In this document: positions 1-12,164 of the stretch, one piece after another
How positions within the stretch are numbered: position 1 is the first letter of the stretch
Layout: every line of letters starts with the position of its first letter
Source of the DNA: Meandrina meandrites
Lineage: Eukaryota; Cnidaria; Anthozoa; Scleractinia; Meandrinidae
Direction of reading: 5' to 3'
DNA: 64,000 nt
Assembly: GCA_963693305.1 (NCBI GenBank)
Contig: OY855914.1
Location: 17,353,760 to 17,417,759, forward strand
Translations under genes and position numbers: made by a program
Notes under the pieces: generated by a model
The model's database searches: none
What the model was told of the DNA's origin: nothing
Seen by the model: the letters and a program-made list of their open reading frames with translations, nothing else

Positions 1-2798
1 AAACTGGCCTAATTTGAGTCCGATCATTTCGCGGATAGTTCTTTGAAAGCGCGCTGGATTAACAAATTAGATCGAAAATTTGCCAATTTACTATGATCTG
101 TACCAGTAGTTGTACAATTTATGCAATTTTCGCTGAATTTCGTCAAAATTACTGCCTATGCCCGCCCCGGCCAGAAAGCAGAACGTGCTCCTCTACAAAA
201 CCTCATCTGGGGCACCCCAAAGAAATGCTTCGGAAATCTCGACCGCAAAGCCGAAGACACCGTGAAGTGGGAAATTAATTTGACCTAATTAATACGCACT
301 GAATATAGATAACATAGGATGGTAAGCCTGTGGTCTGAAGAGAAAGAAAACATGCAAATTCGCATTTACTAGTATTATGTTTTTAAATTACATTCTAGCA
401 ATGCTTGTTGGCTTAACACTAGAGCTTGTAAGTATAAATCTAAGTATAAGTGCACTTGAAACCTACTTTGAGTGTGAAGGCCCAAAATGTACTCACTTGA
501 ACTTTGCTTATACCCTGGATACATTCGTAATTCAAACCCCTATCTCGGTTAGCTGAAAGCGCTTTTGCAGACGAGAACAATCCCAAGTCCTACGGCGATT
601 TCTTTGCCGAAAACCGCGTTGTTTAACTATTCTAGAGATATACAGAAGAAGTTATCGCTTGTTCCTTTGTGTTGCTGCCGCCTACTCGTTAACAACGAGG
701 TACCCATATATTTCTTTGAGTTCAAAGTGTATAACGACAAAATAAATAGGAAACTTCTAAAAACTATTTTCCTTTGCAAAGGCCTCGTGATTTTACTGGC
801 AAGCAATCGTATTTGTGATATGTATGAGTGATTTTACCGCGATATCGAAAGCTTGTAATATAGTTTGTCATAGGGGCGGATCCAGGATTTTTCTTAGGAA
901 GGGGTGCACATATTTTTTTTTTGCAGAATACCAGTTGTATTAGAAAGCCGCCCGGTCATTTCAGAAGTCGGTGGGGGGGGGGGGGGGGGTGGGGGTGCGC
1001 ACCCCCTGCGCCCTCCCCCTAGATCCGCCCTTGTGTCATCAGGTGTGGAGCCAAGTTTTCTTAAGTGCGACTTGTGATTTTCAAGTGCACTTGAGCCAAG
1101 TGCTCACTTGAAACTACCTTTCGGTCTTGTCGCGTGCACTTGTCTGCTATTTTCCTACAACCTTTCGCGAAATAGCTGTATATCATAGCCAACGTACATG
1201 ATTTTCTACCCTTTCCCGTTGTACAAAGTGTTCAAATGGCGTTCAATTTCCGGAATGTGTTTTGATATTGCGGAAGCAAGCTCGTAAGGATGGTTCGAGC
1301 TACAGGAAGTATTCTTCGGCTCCTTTGAAAAATATATGTTATATACCATGGTCACAAAGTAGCCAGCTACTTGAGCTGAAATAAGACCCATTCACCCATC
1401 ACCCATTCACATTCAAGTATACTTGAAGTCTACTTACTACGCTTGTATGAACCTACTAAATGTTGATACTAGCTATTACTCACGTCATCCAACAGTAATG
1501 CCAAAAACTTCCATCACTTCTCGTGTGATTCTCGCAGTCACTACTTGGTCACTTTTTACACCTTTCTACTTACCTTTGATCTAGACAATGGCATGCTGTT
1601 TGGCCAGTTCGCGCTGCGTAATATTTATTTAGTAACATTGCCTCAAGTGAGCCGTAATGTTACTGTTACATTCACTAAGAGACAAAAACTTGCTCTTTCC
1701 TTTAAATTCTACACATCTGCTTTCATTCTTTAAAGACATGAAACAAGAACTTCAAAAAGCCATGTATCATACTCTGCGGAATGTTGATTGCGTGACAACT
1801 CTCAGCATATGACTTATTATAACATTGGGAAGGAAACCTAAAAGGAAATCGAGTTGAATTACGTCTTTTAAAAGGACTCCAGTTACTCCAAACTCAAGAG
1901 GAAATACGTTTGAAAGGAAATGAATTTTAATATTTGAGATTTGACATTGCTGAAATCGACAACTCGTTGTAAATGAGCATAATTTGCATATTGTACGAGT
2001 AGATGAAGAATTCCTATTTATGACATTTTATGCCGTTTTTATTTGTACAAACTTAAAAGGCTTAAAAGGCAACGAGTATTCGTTAATCTGACAATGTATG
2101 ACACGATACTGCGCTGCTGGAAAAATATCTATCTAATCATTCGCATTTGCGTATAGACCGTCAAACGGGTAATTCTAATGTAAATATTGCCAAAACGACC
2201 TCTTAAAAACGTTTCTTCGCGTCCAACGCAGAACGATACCCAGACCTTTGACTTTATTTTCTGTCAGAATAAGGTTAGATCTTCGCTGTGAAGTGCATTT
2301 TACTTGTGAGGCCGCTTCGGAGATTTTAGCTTTTACTTTGGAGGAATTTGTCAAGCTATAAAACATACCACAAACAGGGTTGTCTTTGATCTTATTTGGT
2401 CAAATTATTCCATATTCCTTCACTGCATAAGTCAAATGCAGCTTATTGTAATGTACCATGTAGTAATAAGCGATATTGATCCGTTTCGAACAAGCGCGGC
2501 TTTTAAAAGTACCCAAATTCGGCCATCAAATTAGCCTGAAAAACGCCCTCAGACAGGAAAATAAGTTTTGTCCTGAAGCGAAGCACAGAAAAAGATTTTG
2601 GAAAAAATTAGTTCGATTTTAATCATTTCACATTAAGTCCTTTTCACTCACAAAAAACTAAAGGGAAGGTTTACTCACGACCCCAAACTCGTCGGGCCGC
2701 TCTTACGTGGACAGCCACTTAAGTACTCTAGAAATAAAGCTAGCCAACAATTCCACGTTATAACAAGCCACTGAATAACACGTTTCATTCTCATGCAG
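1..2798. other. Host intergenic sequence without a supportable gene
   Basis: I see no coding region here that has conserved motifs or convincing splice signals. The stretch holds an inverted-repeat element near 0.87-1.03 kb, described separately. It also holds several scattered copies of an ACTTGA/TCAAGT-rich motif (around 450-530, 1080-1140 and 1405-1445) that look like decayed repeat pieces. The last hundred bases lead into the acceptor of the first sulfotransferase copy. Confidence 0.5.
872..1032. mobile_element. Short inverted-repeat element (MITE) with G-tract core
   Basis: The ends are inverted copies of AGGGGCGGATCCAGGA-like and TCTAGATCCGCCCTT-like sequence, and the interior contains a run of about 19 G around 971-990. 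The flanks share TGTCAT on both sides, compatible with a short target duplication. It has no coding capacity. The superfamily is not certain; a hAT-type origin is possible. Confidence 0.55.
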
Positions 2799-3620
2799 GT
2801 AAAACGCAAAGCCCCGCGAATAAGTCCCGAAGAAAGACAAAACACCAGGATACAACACCTTAGAGAATATTGCCGAAAGCACTTCTACAATAAGAGCCCA
2901 GGAATGGAAGATATACAAAAAATTGCTGTCGACGATGAACTAAAGTTCATTTACGGCGTGATTCCAAAGGTAGGAACTACAACATGGAAGGGAGTGATGG
3001 CCAATGCTCGAGGACTTCGCACAGGAAAACCACGTTGGATTATGTGGAAACACTTAAGTGATTATCCGAAGGAAGAACGATCGAAACGACTTAACGCTTA
3101 TTTTAAGTTTGTTTTTGTTCGCGAGCCGTTACAGCGCTTACTTTCGGCCTACAAAGACAGGTTTATACGACTTCCCGGCTACACCAAGGACATCCGGAAA
3201 GATATAGTTCAAGCTCTTCGACCTCGAGATTTCGAGCCAGAGGGACAAAATTTTGTTAGTTTCTCAGAATTCATTCAATATTATTCAAATAACATATCAC
3301 GTAATCACCACTGGAGGCAATATAAAAAGCTTTCTCAACCGTGCGTTATCAAGTACGATTTCATTGGCCACTTTGAGACTTAAGAAGACGGCCCTCTGCT
3401 ACTTAAAATGGCAGGAATTGAGGACCGCACAACTTTCCCGCCAATCCACAAATCAACCGGCTCAGATGAAGTGTTGAAATACTATTCCCGGGTCCCTCCT
3501 AAGTATATCATTCAGTATATATATATATATGAAATGTTCGGTTGCGAGTATCTCGGTCCCGTGAAAAAAACTTTTAAATCAATCTACAGAAGGGTAGCCT
3601 TTCTGCTATTGAAGCGCTAG
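2799..3620 (+). pseudogene. Carbohydrate sulfotransferase (CHST8-14/HNK-1ST family), broken copy
   Basis: This is a catalytic-domain exon of a Golgi carbohydrate sulfotransferase, which transfers sulfate from PAPS to a sugar. The 5'-phosphosulfate loop (IPKVGTTTWK) and the 3'-phosphate loop (VREPLQRLLSAYKDRF) are both present, as is the downstream HWRQY region. A TCATGCAG acceptor precedes the exon at 2799. The frame is closed by a TAA at 3381-3383, where the intact sister gene has a leucine codon. Homology to the sister continues in the same frame to about 3600, passing a (TA)n tract at 3515-3530 that replaces normal sequence. No upstream membrane-anchor exon was found. It is close to the 7608-8399 exon throughout, so it is a tandem duplicate that has lost its C-terminal quarter. 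A truncated product from this copy cannot be excluded. Confidence 0.8.
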
Positions 3621-3639
3621 AAGTTTTCCCATATAAAAG

Positions 3640-3970
3640 TGAAATTATCAACAGGAAAACAATTATTTTGAGGTAATTATATGTTCCTAGAAAATAGCCT
3701 TGTTATAATGTGTTATTAAACAGAAATAAAATTCAACACTTATGTGCGCTAGCTGATTGGCTATTTTTTTTTTTTAACAAGCTCCCTCTTTATTTAATAA
3801 CCAACAGGAAAACAATTATTTTTTAAGTAATTACATGATTTTAGATAAAACCATTGTCACAATGTGTTTGACAAACATGAATAAAATCCACTGACACTCT
3901 GTTTCCTTCAAAATAAAATCTATTTGATGTGCGCTACCTAATTGATGATTTTTTTTAACAAGCTTCCTTC
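3640..3970. repeat. Imperfect tandem duplication of sulfotransferase 3' flank
   Basis: Two adjacent diverged copies, about 3645-3790 and 3803-3970, share CAACAGGAAAACAATTATTTT, GTGCGCTA...TTGATG/TTGGCT and a T-run followed by AACAAGCTNCCTTC/CCTC. The unit is about 155 bp. The copies follow the broken sulfotransferase gene and look like a duplicated 3' untranslated segment, each with an AATAAA-like signal. Confidence 0.6.
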
Positions 3971-6007
3971 ACTACTTTATAATCCCATCCTTCCACCAAG
4001 AACAAAAGAGAATAGAAACCTTTATTTGAGAATGCGTGAGGAGCGAAGGTGAGTTGTCATTGAAGAACTTGTGTTTTTATTGCGTTCGACGAAGGAGAAC
4101 GCACCCTAATCGAGAAAATCTCTTGCTTTTATGGACCGTACGACGTTGTCAATTTGGCCCCCCCAGAAAATTTTTCAGGGGCGAATGACGTCATCTCCAT
4201 GCCATGTGCTTCTGTTTTGCTGTTTGGAGTGATTTCTCTCTACAAAATTGTCCTGTGTTATGGTCTGTTATCGCTGCTGTTTGGAGGGTTGTCATCCAAG
4301 GTAGAAGAGTTTTAATCAGCCACCGAACGTCGTAAAAGGAGTGGGAATCGAATAACTCGATTCGTTGTTTTATAGGCAAGGTAAACCAGCGTGTTTGCAT
4401 GCAAAACGATTCACAAAACTAGCTAAAATTTCAAATCGTTAGCATTTCATGTAAAACGAGTGAGTAGAATAAGGATCAAAATTGTTTTATCGCTTCTTTG
4501 AATTTGTATTCTATAGTTATTCGCAGAATGTTTAGGCATTTTGATGAGGAAATCATTATTGAATATTATGAGTGTATTGACTATGAACGAAAAGTTGATG
4601 TGCTGTGCCTCGATCTATTTTCAAATTGAAGTGAAAGTATTTGTAGAAGTCTGTGGAGTTTTAGAAGTTGTGTAGTGCTCTGTGTAGTGCCAAAAGATAT
4701 TAAACAACTAAAGTGAAATACATAGTTATTTGTCGTGTACATGATAATTCATTTCTATTCCATATGAATTTTAGTGTAAAAATGAATGCAAATTGCCCAT
4801 TCATTTATGACTTTGTACGTTTCTGCTTTGTGAATGTCACATGAAGTGCTAGGAGCGACTTCTATTCACGTTGTTTTACAATATTCTGACATCAATGAGA
4901 ATTTGCCGTGGCATTCATTATTTGAGGTTCTTTTTTACCTTTGGTAAACAATCACTGCTATGATGACAGATCATGTTTCCGTCCGGTTGAATGGCTTCTT
5001 GTGTAACAGTGTAACACCCAATTTACGATAACATAGCTTGCAAGCAAAGAAAAATTCTGCTTTAACATATCAAGAACTGCTACAGTGTCACAATTTTTTC
5101 ACAGTTTATTGAACCCCTTCGAAAAGAACACAACCCATTTCTTGATGCGACAAATTCCAGTTTATTTTGCAGAGAGATGTTCTTTGGGCTCGTCACGCAA
5201 TCTTTCCTCCAAAATGTTGTGTGATGAGATTCCTCATCGCTCCATTTGAGGCATATTAAATTGCATAGTTTGCCAACAACCTTGCTTCTTTGCTACTACC
5301 TGACTCTCCATCTTAGGTCGAACGCACTCCCCTAATCGCTGATTACTACTAGTATTAAGAGCGAAGAGCTTATTTGGCAATCCGGGTACTAAAGATCACA
5401 ACGACGCGATAAATTTAACATCCTGCTTGAAACTCTTTTATTCCCCATCGTTAATTTTCAAGATAACTTTTATCTGTTTACTAATGCGTCGGATGAGCAT
5501 TTGTAAACCTTTCATGAAATTAAGTTCCTTTCAGCACTATTTTTTTTTTTTGCCAAATCGCGAAATTTCGCGCTTCCATTTTCGCGAAATTAAGTTTCCG
5601 CAAGAATAAGTAACAATAAGCAAAAATAATGTAGCCCTTCGTTTACGAATTCATCCAAAATAAAGAGCAGTTACGAAAATATATTGACACAAGCGTTAAT
5701 GTCGTTTATATAGAATATACATATACAGTTCAATCCCGCTATTTCGAACCGTTAAGGCGGACGAGAATATAGTTCGAGATAGACGATATTAAAGGGCTGA
5801 AGCCGGAGAAATAGGTTGAAGTTCGAAATAACGGGGAATTGGAAATAACTGGGTTCGAATTAGCGGGATCTAACTGTATTAACACGAACATGGACGTGTA
5901 ATCGAGGTCTAATAAATTCGAACTCATTGTAATGCAAATAAGAAACATCCCGTGGAAAAGGCAATATTGAGCGCTCAATCGTCCTACAACACTGCAGGCT
6001 TCGAATC
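3971..6007. other. Intergenic stretch, no gene seen
   Basis: No reading frame here carries recognisable motifs. A sequence resembling GCGTTCGACGAAGG...CACCCTAATCG at 4083-4115 returns in related form at 5318-5340 (TCGAACGCACTCCCCTAATCG), so the interval may be an old decayed mobile segment. The only well-defined element is the pogo-like MITE at 5726-5876. Confidence 0.4.
5726..5876. mobile_element. pogo/Tigger-like MITE
   Basis: The ends CAGTTCAATCCCGCTATTTCG and its near-perfect inverse (CGAATTAGCGGGATCTAACTG) are flanked by TA on both sides, as expected for Tc1/mariner-pogo elements. Length is 151 bp with no coding capacity. It lies about 130 bp upstream of the start codon of the intact sulfotransferase gene, so it may sit in or near its promoter. 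Confidence 0.7.
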
Positions 6008-8399
6008 ATGAAATCCAAGATAATTGTTTTTGTGGCAGCTTTTCTTTCTGTTTTTATTCTCGTCTCATACTGGAGCTCAAAATCAACACTACAAACACAG
6101 AGTAACATGCCAGGTTTGTAAAGTTTATATATTTACCAGTGCTCTTATTCTGAAAGAAAGACTTTTTTTTAACTTTCCTTTTAAAAATGTGAACGGAAAT
6201 GAGTAACAAAGCAGTTGCTAAACTTCACATAGTGATTATAAATTAAGAAGTTCTATTTCTTTCAACATTTCATAAATGTAAAACAGTTTTCTGCAAAACG
6301 TCGAAAGTGTGAGACATAAATAGTGTGCTAAGCAAAAGTCACAAAATATCTGCAAAAAATCAACAAGAACATTTAACTACCTGCATTTGCTGTTTCTGTC
6401 GCTTAGCGAATGTCTTCTTCAGGATAAGACAAAGCTAAAATCAATTGCTTTTTATTTCAACCAGAAAACTCACTTTCCAAACTTTTTTCAGCCGATTAAT
6501 CACCAATACAAGAACTTCCAAATAACAAAAAACTGCTTCGACAATTTCATATCACGCAGCTGTTTCATTAGTTGAAAAAAAAAAACTGTTCCTTGGTTTG
6601 AACAAATTTAAAACTTTTTTTTTCCTTGTCGTTTCGAAATAGCATGGATTTTAAGTACGAGTACTCATTCGTATATTTAACGCGCCTTAATTTTTCTAGT
6701 AGCAAAAATGAGTTTAACTTTGGTGCACACTTCCATTTGAATATGGAGACCATTAAAGATGCAGGTTTCGCCACGAGCTTTATTTGACCTCGCTAACATC
6801 TGTTTTATTGACTGCACTTGATCTGAAATATTATGAAATTATCATACTCCATGGCGATAAGTACGTTTGTTAGTGCATTTGGTGTTCTGTGTGAGGCCTA
6901 CAGATTAACCTCTTTTTTTTTATTATATCATTGGTTATTTACTTTCAGTGTTTCTACCACGAAAAAAATCAGAGTTTGAAGGATTACAGGTAAAATAAAT
7001 CACATTCTCTTTCAACTGCTTCTTATCCTAAGCCACAAATTTTAAAATGATCAAAACTTCACATCCTCTCACGACATCAATATGTTGACAAACATCCAGG
7101 TGATGGGAATAACGTAAAATCAGACCGGCCTTTTTTTATCTTCTCAGACGGCGGGGGGAATTCCGCCTCCCCCCCCCCCCCCCCCCCCTCCCCTGGTAAC
7201 TTGCATAAAATTTAAGCAATCACAATGAAACTTAGAGGATTTATAGTATGTGCAAAAACTGGATACTTGGAATGATGACGTCGCATCACGTGAAAATTAG
7301 ATAGTGATGTCAAAACAACCGCCATCTTGGGTCCGCCATCTTGGATTTTAGAGTTTTTCCAAAACCGCCAAAATTTCTGAAAAGCACTCAAAATCTATAA
7401 AACGGTGCACGCCTCATTTATTGTAATTTAGTTTCACACTTTCTTTTCTATAAAAATCGTTCTCTATCTTGTAAAATTTGCATTTGATAATGGTGACATG
7501 TTGTCGCCGAAACGTCATGTTTTTATAGCGTTAATATTTATTCTGAAAATAATAAGCCACGCCAAATTCCTACTTTCTTTTTGATGGAAAAACCTATCGC
7601 CACACAGCAAACTCCCGATGAAATACAAACAGCAAGAAAGCAACATCTTAGGGAATACTGTCGTAGCCACACCTACAACAAGAGCCCAGGAAGGGAAGAC
7701 GTAAATATGCTTGCTGTCGACGATGAACTTAAAATGATTTACTGCGTAATTCCAAAGGTGGGAACTACAACATGGAAAAAAGTGTCGGCGCATCCCCGAA
7801 CAATTCGGCCTGGAACCAACCGATGGATTATGTGGAAACGCTTTAGTAATTATACCGAAGAAGAAAGGTCGAAACGACTTAAAACTTATTTTAAGTTTGT
7901 CTTCGTTCGCGAGCCGCTACAGCGATTGCTTTCGGCCTACAAAAACAAGTTTATTCAAATTCCCAAGTACACCAAAGACATTCGGAAAGTTATAGTACAA
8001 GCTCTTCGACCTCAAGATTTCGATCAAAAAGGAAGAAATTTCATTAGTTTCTCAGAATTTATTCAATATTTTTCTAACAATATATCGCGTAATCAACATT
8101 GGCGACAATATGAAAAGCTTTGTCATCCGTGCGTTATCAACTACGATTTCATTGGTCACTTTGAGACTTTGGAAGAAGATGCCCCTCTGTTACTAAAAAT
8201 GGCGGGAATTGACGACCGCGCCAGTTTCCCGCCAATTCACAAATCAACCGGCTCAGATGAAGTGTTGAAGTACTATTCCCAGGTCCCTCCTGAGTATATC
8301 ACTCGGTTGGGAGAGTTGTATCGCAATGACTTTCAAATGTTCGGTTACGAGTATCTCGGTCCTGTTAAAAAGCTTTTGAATCGTTCTACCAAAGCTTAG
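6008..8399 (+). CDS. Carbohydrate sulfotransferase, intact three-exon gene (CHST8-14/HNK-1ST family)
   Basis: A Golgi type II membrane enzyme that would transfer sulfate from PAPS to a glycan; the acceptor sugar cannot be told from sequence. Exon 1 (6008-6113) starts MKSKIIVFVAAFLSVFILVS, a signal anchor, and ends at CAG|GTTTGT. Exon 2 (6949-6989) lies between CTTTCAG and CAG|GTAAAA; together the two exons give 49 codons. Exon 3 (7608-8399, acceptor CACACAG) carries the whole catalytic domain: PSB loop IPKVGTTTWKK, 3'-PB loop VREPLQRLLSAYKNKF, the HWRQYEKLC segment, and a C-terminal YEYLGPV block typical of the family. All three phases join cleanly to about 312 residues, a little shorter than vertebrate members because of a short stem. 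The exon 3 acceptor is the weakest part of the model; a start at 7584 inside exon 3 would lack the anchor. It is the only intact copy of the local tandem family. Confidence 0.85.
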
Positions 8400-9456
8400 C
8401 CTTTGCTCCATTTAACAACAACAGCAAGCTTTATTTAAATGACCATAAATGCATATAGTATTGTAAAAGCATAAAACTTACTGACTAAAACAAGACTGAT
8501 AATAATCGTAATCATGTTACTATGAAGAAAACAATTATGTTACATCATGATGATTTGATAGAAGATTATTACGTAAATCTAAGCATGTCATAATGAGCTT
8601 CGTCAGTTTAATATTAACATAATTTATAGAATTCATTAAATTTTGGTGGCTTTTAGTACAACCCATAAATAAAGCCACCCGCGATATTCCATCAAAAATT
8701 CTCGAAACAGAGCAGAAAGCAAAACACACCTGGGTGCTACGAAAAGGCAAATACAAAGCATACCTGAAAATGAGGAGTTATAAGTAATGTAAGTAAAAAG
8801 ATTCAATAAACAGAAATTGTTCATTATCCTTTTTTCTTTCGTTTTTTTTTACAACATCTTAACCACTTACCCCAAGGCAGGAGTATCATTTGTCATGTTG
8901 TTGTGTCATGCTACAATATAACACACCTTTTATTTAGCAACAAAAGTACCAAAAGCAGCTGTTGACTTGATAAAAAAATCTAGTTCATCAAAGACTTAGT
9001 CCGAAGGGCTTTGGTTTCCTAAAGAATGGCGAGAAATCAAAGGCAAAATTCCCGAAAAATTCCCTTTTGGCTCACAGAGCTCTTTGATTTTCTTTGCGAT
9101 ACGTTTCCGGTACGATTGCATGTTATCACGTAAGATCATCTGGTACATAAGATTTCTCCTACGATTAAAGAAGAGCATTGTTTGATTTTAGAAAGATATG
9201 CATTTATATGGAAACTATAACTGGTACATTGTATGGCTAAACCTCTCACAGAGATGAACGTTGAACGTGCTAGTAAAAGCCGCTATATTACTGTACGCAT
9301 TTTCAGTAAAAATTTGTGAGCAGGCCTCAACATTACAGCATATGCATCATAAACAACACATGTTGTTCTAATAAACTTTATAATATTGTACTAGGGTCAA
9401 TACGCATAATCATTGTTACGCACATTTTGAAAGAGAACTTTACTGCCATGTAATAT
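8400..9456. other. Intergenic, no supportable gene
   Basis: Sequence between the intact sulfotransferase and the fold-back element. It is AT-rich. The only notable frame is a short minus-strand one at 8996-9158, which I do not call (see rejected items). Confidence 0.4.
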
Positions 9457-9460
9457 TTAA

Positions 9461-10073
9461 AGGAGAAGTTCACTCCAGAATGGCCATTTATTTTCTTTAC
9501 ACCAATAAAAAGTTTATACAAAAATATGTTATTCACCAAAATTTCAGCTTCCAACGAGCGCTAAATCCCTACGAAATCTTTCTCTAAAGTAGCGCAAAAT
9601 TCGACAACTGAACGCAGCCATCTTGGAGCTAGTAATGTATGCGTGACGTCAAAGAGCTCAGCCTGAAGTTTAGCGGGAAAATTTAAATACTTCAAACTCC
9701 TTGTTTCTTTGAAGTGTTTTTTTTTGTCAAAATGCCTGTCTGAAAGGAAAGAAAAGGTGAAAGGTGTTTTTGTATCTCTTGGAGCTCTGTTTGAGAAACA
9801 TGGAGCTGCACAAACAGGCATTTTGACAAACAAAAGCCACTACAAAGAAACAAGGAGTTTCGAGTATTTAAATTTTCCCGCTTAACTTCAGGCTGAGCTC
9901 TTTGACGTCACGCATACATTACTAGCTCCAAGATGGCGGCGTTCAGTCGTCGAATTTTGGGCTACTTTAGAGAAAGATTTCGTAGGGATTTAGCGCTCGT
10001 TGGAAGCTAAAATTTTGGTGAATTTTTATTGGCGTAAAGAAAATAGATGGTCATTCTGGAGTGAACATCTCCT
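9461..10073. mobile_element. Fold-back inverted-repeat element with TTAA target duplication
   Basis: The two halves are inverted copies of each other over nearly their full length of about 300 bp. The ends are AGGAGAAGTTCACTCC and GGAGTGAACATCTCCT, with TTAA directly outside each (9457-9460 and 10074-10077). The centre also pairs (TTTGTCAAAATGCCTGT with its inverse at about 9725-9830). The TTAA duplication and AGGAG ends fit a Kolobok- or piggyBac-type non-autonomous element. Each arm contains a GATGGCNGC motif and a GACGTCA site. No coding capacity. Confidence 0.8.
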
Positions 10074-10404
10074 TTAACTCTATTTAAACTGCGCTGAAAA
10101 TATTTCAGGTGACCATTCCATCCTTATCACAGCGCGAGACCTCCAATTTATAAGTTTTCTTAAGAGAAAATCGGTTATGATTACTTGAGGTCACATTTAA
10201 AATGAAAATAGAGGTTCCAGCAAAGTAGTGTCTTACTGACATTTATAGGTTCGTCATCGGTTGTGTTTACATTGCATTCAAAACACATTGCGTTTTCATC
10301 ATTGGAATCTTCGCGGCCGCGGAATTGCGAAGGAAAGAGATTTCTTCACCAGCGAGGTTTACGCAATCTGTACTTCATGATACTCCATTTCAGAGCCACA
10401 TTGA

Positions 10405-10640
10405 ATTTGTCGGTGTTTCGCCTTTTCACTTAGAGACTCTGAAAGATGATGCACCGCTGCTACTAAAAATGGCGGGAATTGACGACCGCGTCACTTTCCC
10501 GCGAATTCACAAATCAACCGGCTCAGATGAAGTGTTGGAGTTCTATTCCCAGGTTCCTCCTGAGTATATCACTCGGTAATTAAGAGAGCTGTATCGCAGT
10601 GATTTTGAAATGTTTGGCTATGACTATTTAGGACATGGAC
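10405..10640 (+). pseudogene. Sulfotransferase 3' fragment (third copy)
   Basis: From about 10425 the translation matches the C-terminal quarter of the intact gene: ETLKDDAPLLLKMAGIDDR, then IHKSTGSDEVLEFYSQVPPE. A TAA at 10577 interrupts it, and the homology resumes as ELYRSDFEMFGYDYLG. Both nucleotide-binding loops are missing, and the upstream sequence (10325-10404) does not match the other copies. It is a truncated duplicate without catalytic potential, lying tail to tail with the last visible RNF123 exon. Confidence 0.8.
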
Positions 10641-10897
10641 AACCCCCACTCAACAACAGTCAACAAACAATCAACTTCAAATCGTAAAGAAACATTGTTC
10701 CACTCTAATTCCGAATTTGAACTAGAACCGAGAGAGTACTCGTCAAAACTATAAAACGTGTACCCTATTCGTAGTAATTTCGCGGGAACGTAATTCTGTC
10801 GCGAAAATGGTCGATTTCCCAAGACTTGAAAGGAACTAAATTTTGCGAAATTATAAAGGGAAAGATGGATCAATTAATGACTGCAACAAACGTGTAC

Positions 10898-12164
10898 CTG
10901 GAATATCGCTGAAGCTGGTTGTGGGATGGAAATAGTGTCTGTGCCCGTGAAACGCATTGATAGCGGCTTCCATGTAGAACTCAGGCGTGAACTCAAACAG
11001 TGGCTCTTTGGTGGCGCCCCGCTCTACAGATGACACGATGCAGTTGAGCATCCAGTGAACGTCATTCTGCTTCTCCTAGAGAGATCAACAATCAATGTCT
11101 TCTGAGAACAGCTATGCAAAATCGTGGAATTGCTCATTTTATCTGAGGTTTTAATTTTTTGCGAAGGCGCGGTTGCGCTGGACCCTTGATTGAGCGGTCA
11201 AAGTTCAAGCCCTGGATGGGGGCACTGCGTTGTGTTACTAACCTTAGTAAAAATAAGCGTGGAAACCCAGTCCATGTGTCTTGCGCAGTTGGTGGTTTCT
11301 TGCATAAATACTCTCTTGGATCTCTCCAGTTCTGAGAGCACGTCTGTTCTCTGAAAGCAAGGACTCGACGTCATTAGCAATAGCGCGACAGAGGAGCACG
11401 GCATGTCCTATTTTAACCAATAATGGCGTAGAAAAGTTATTGGATGTTTATAACACAATATAATGTTTTTAATACCTCAGGTTTACACCGTCGTATCTTG
11501 GCCATTGTTTCTTCCAGAGCTTTAATGTTCTGTTTCATATTGTCCCCTACTGCTCTCACCTTCATTTAAAAAAAAAAAAGAAATAAAACAAGTGAAGTCT
11601 GCAATTTGGCCAGTCTTCGTATTATGAGACAAGTACGAGTGTTGCTACTTAATTTAATTTAACGTGTAAGTTCGGATCCAGTGCCTGCTCGACGTACCTT
11701 CGAGAGCTGCTTGTGCACAGCAATGTGGTAAAGCATGATGACGCCATCCAGCATTTCAACCAATGAGGGATCGAGATTGTGATCTTCACACGTCAAGGAT
11801 TGCTCGTCCCCTTCGCCAGACTTTCTTCGGTTGGTAGATTCTTCGATATTATCTGAGAAGTGAAACGAGATTTCAAATCAGAAAAGCACTTGGGTGTGGA
11901 ACGTGGCGCTTTTTTAATAAAAAAAAATATCATCCTTTCTTGAAATCATCCTAGTTTACGACCTAGTTCCTTCCAAATCCATTCGTTACAGCAAAAAGAG
12001 AGGGGTCTGGTTCTTATTCCCAGGTCTTTTGCAACATGTTTAAACAATATTGAAGCAATGTTGAACTGCATGTTTTCAATATTATTTTACATAACGCAGC
12101 AATGTCAAGTCCATGCTACTTACCATGGTAAGCTTTCTTTAGATGTGACAGCACACCACCAAGT
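10898..12164 (-). CDS. RNF123: RNF123 3' exon block (five exons)
   Basis: Five phase-compatible exons: 12124-12164 ([13 protein letters not shown]), 11698-11852 (acidic linker, then [18 protein letters not shown]), 11476-11559 ([19 protein letters not shown]), 11243-11350 ([18 protein letters not shown]), 10898-11075 ([14 protein letters not shown] to [11 protein letters not shown]). Each has an AG acceptor and GT donor on the minus strand, and the joined codons run without a stop. In RNF123 this is the helical region between SPRY and RING. The donor after 10898 (G|GTACAC) shows that more exons must follow, but none was found between 1 and 10.9 kb. Confidence 0.88.

Noticed and set aside
2175..2366. 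Minus-strand 63-codon frame
   Set aside because: No motif, no splice context; compatible with chance in this composition.
8996..9158. Minus-strand 54-codon frame with a plausible acceptor (NMQSYRKRIAKKIKELCEP)
   Set aside because: It looks like a last exon, but it matches nothing in RNF123 or the sulfotransferases and has no partner exon.
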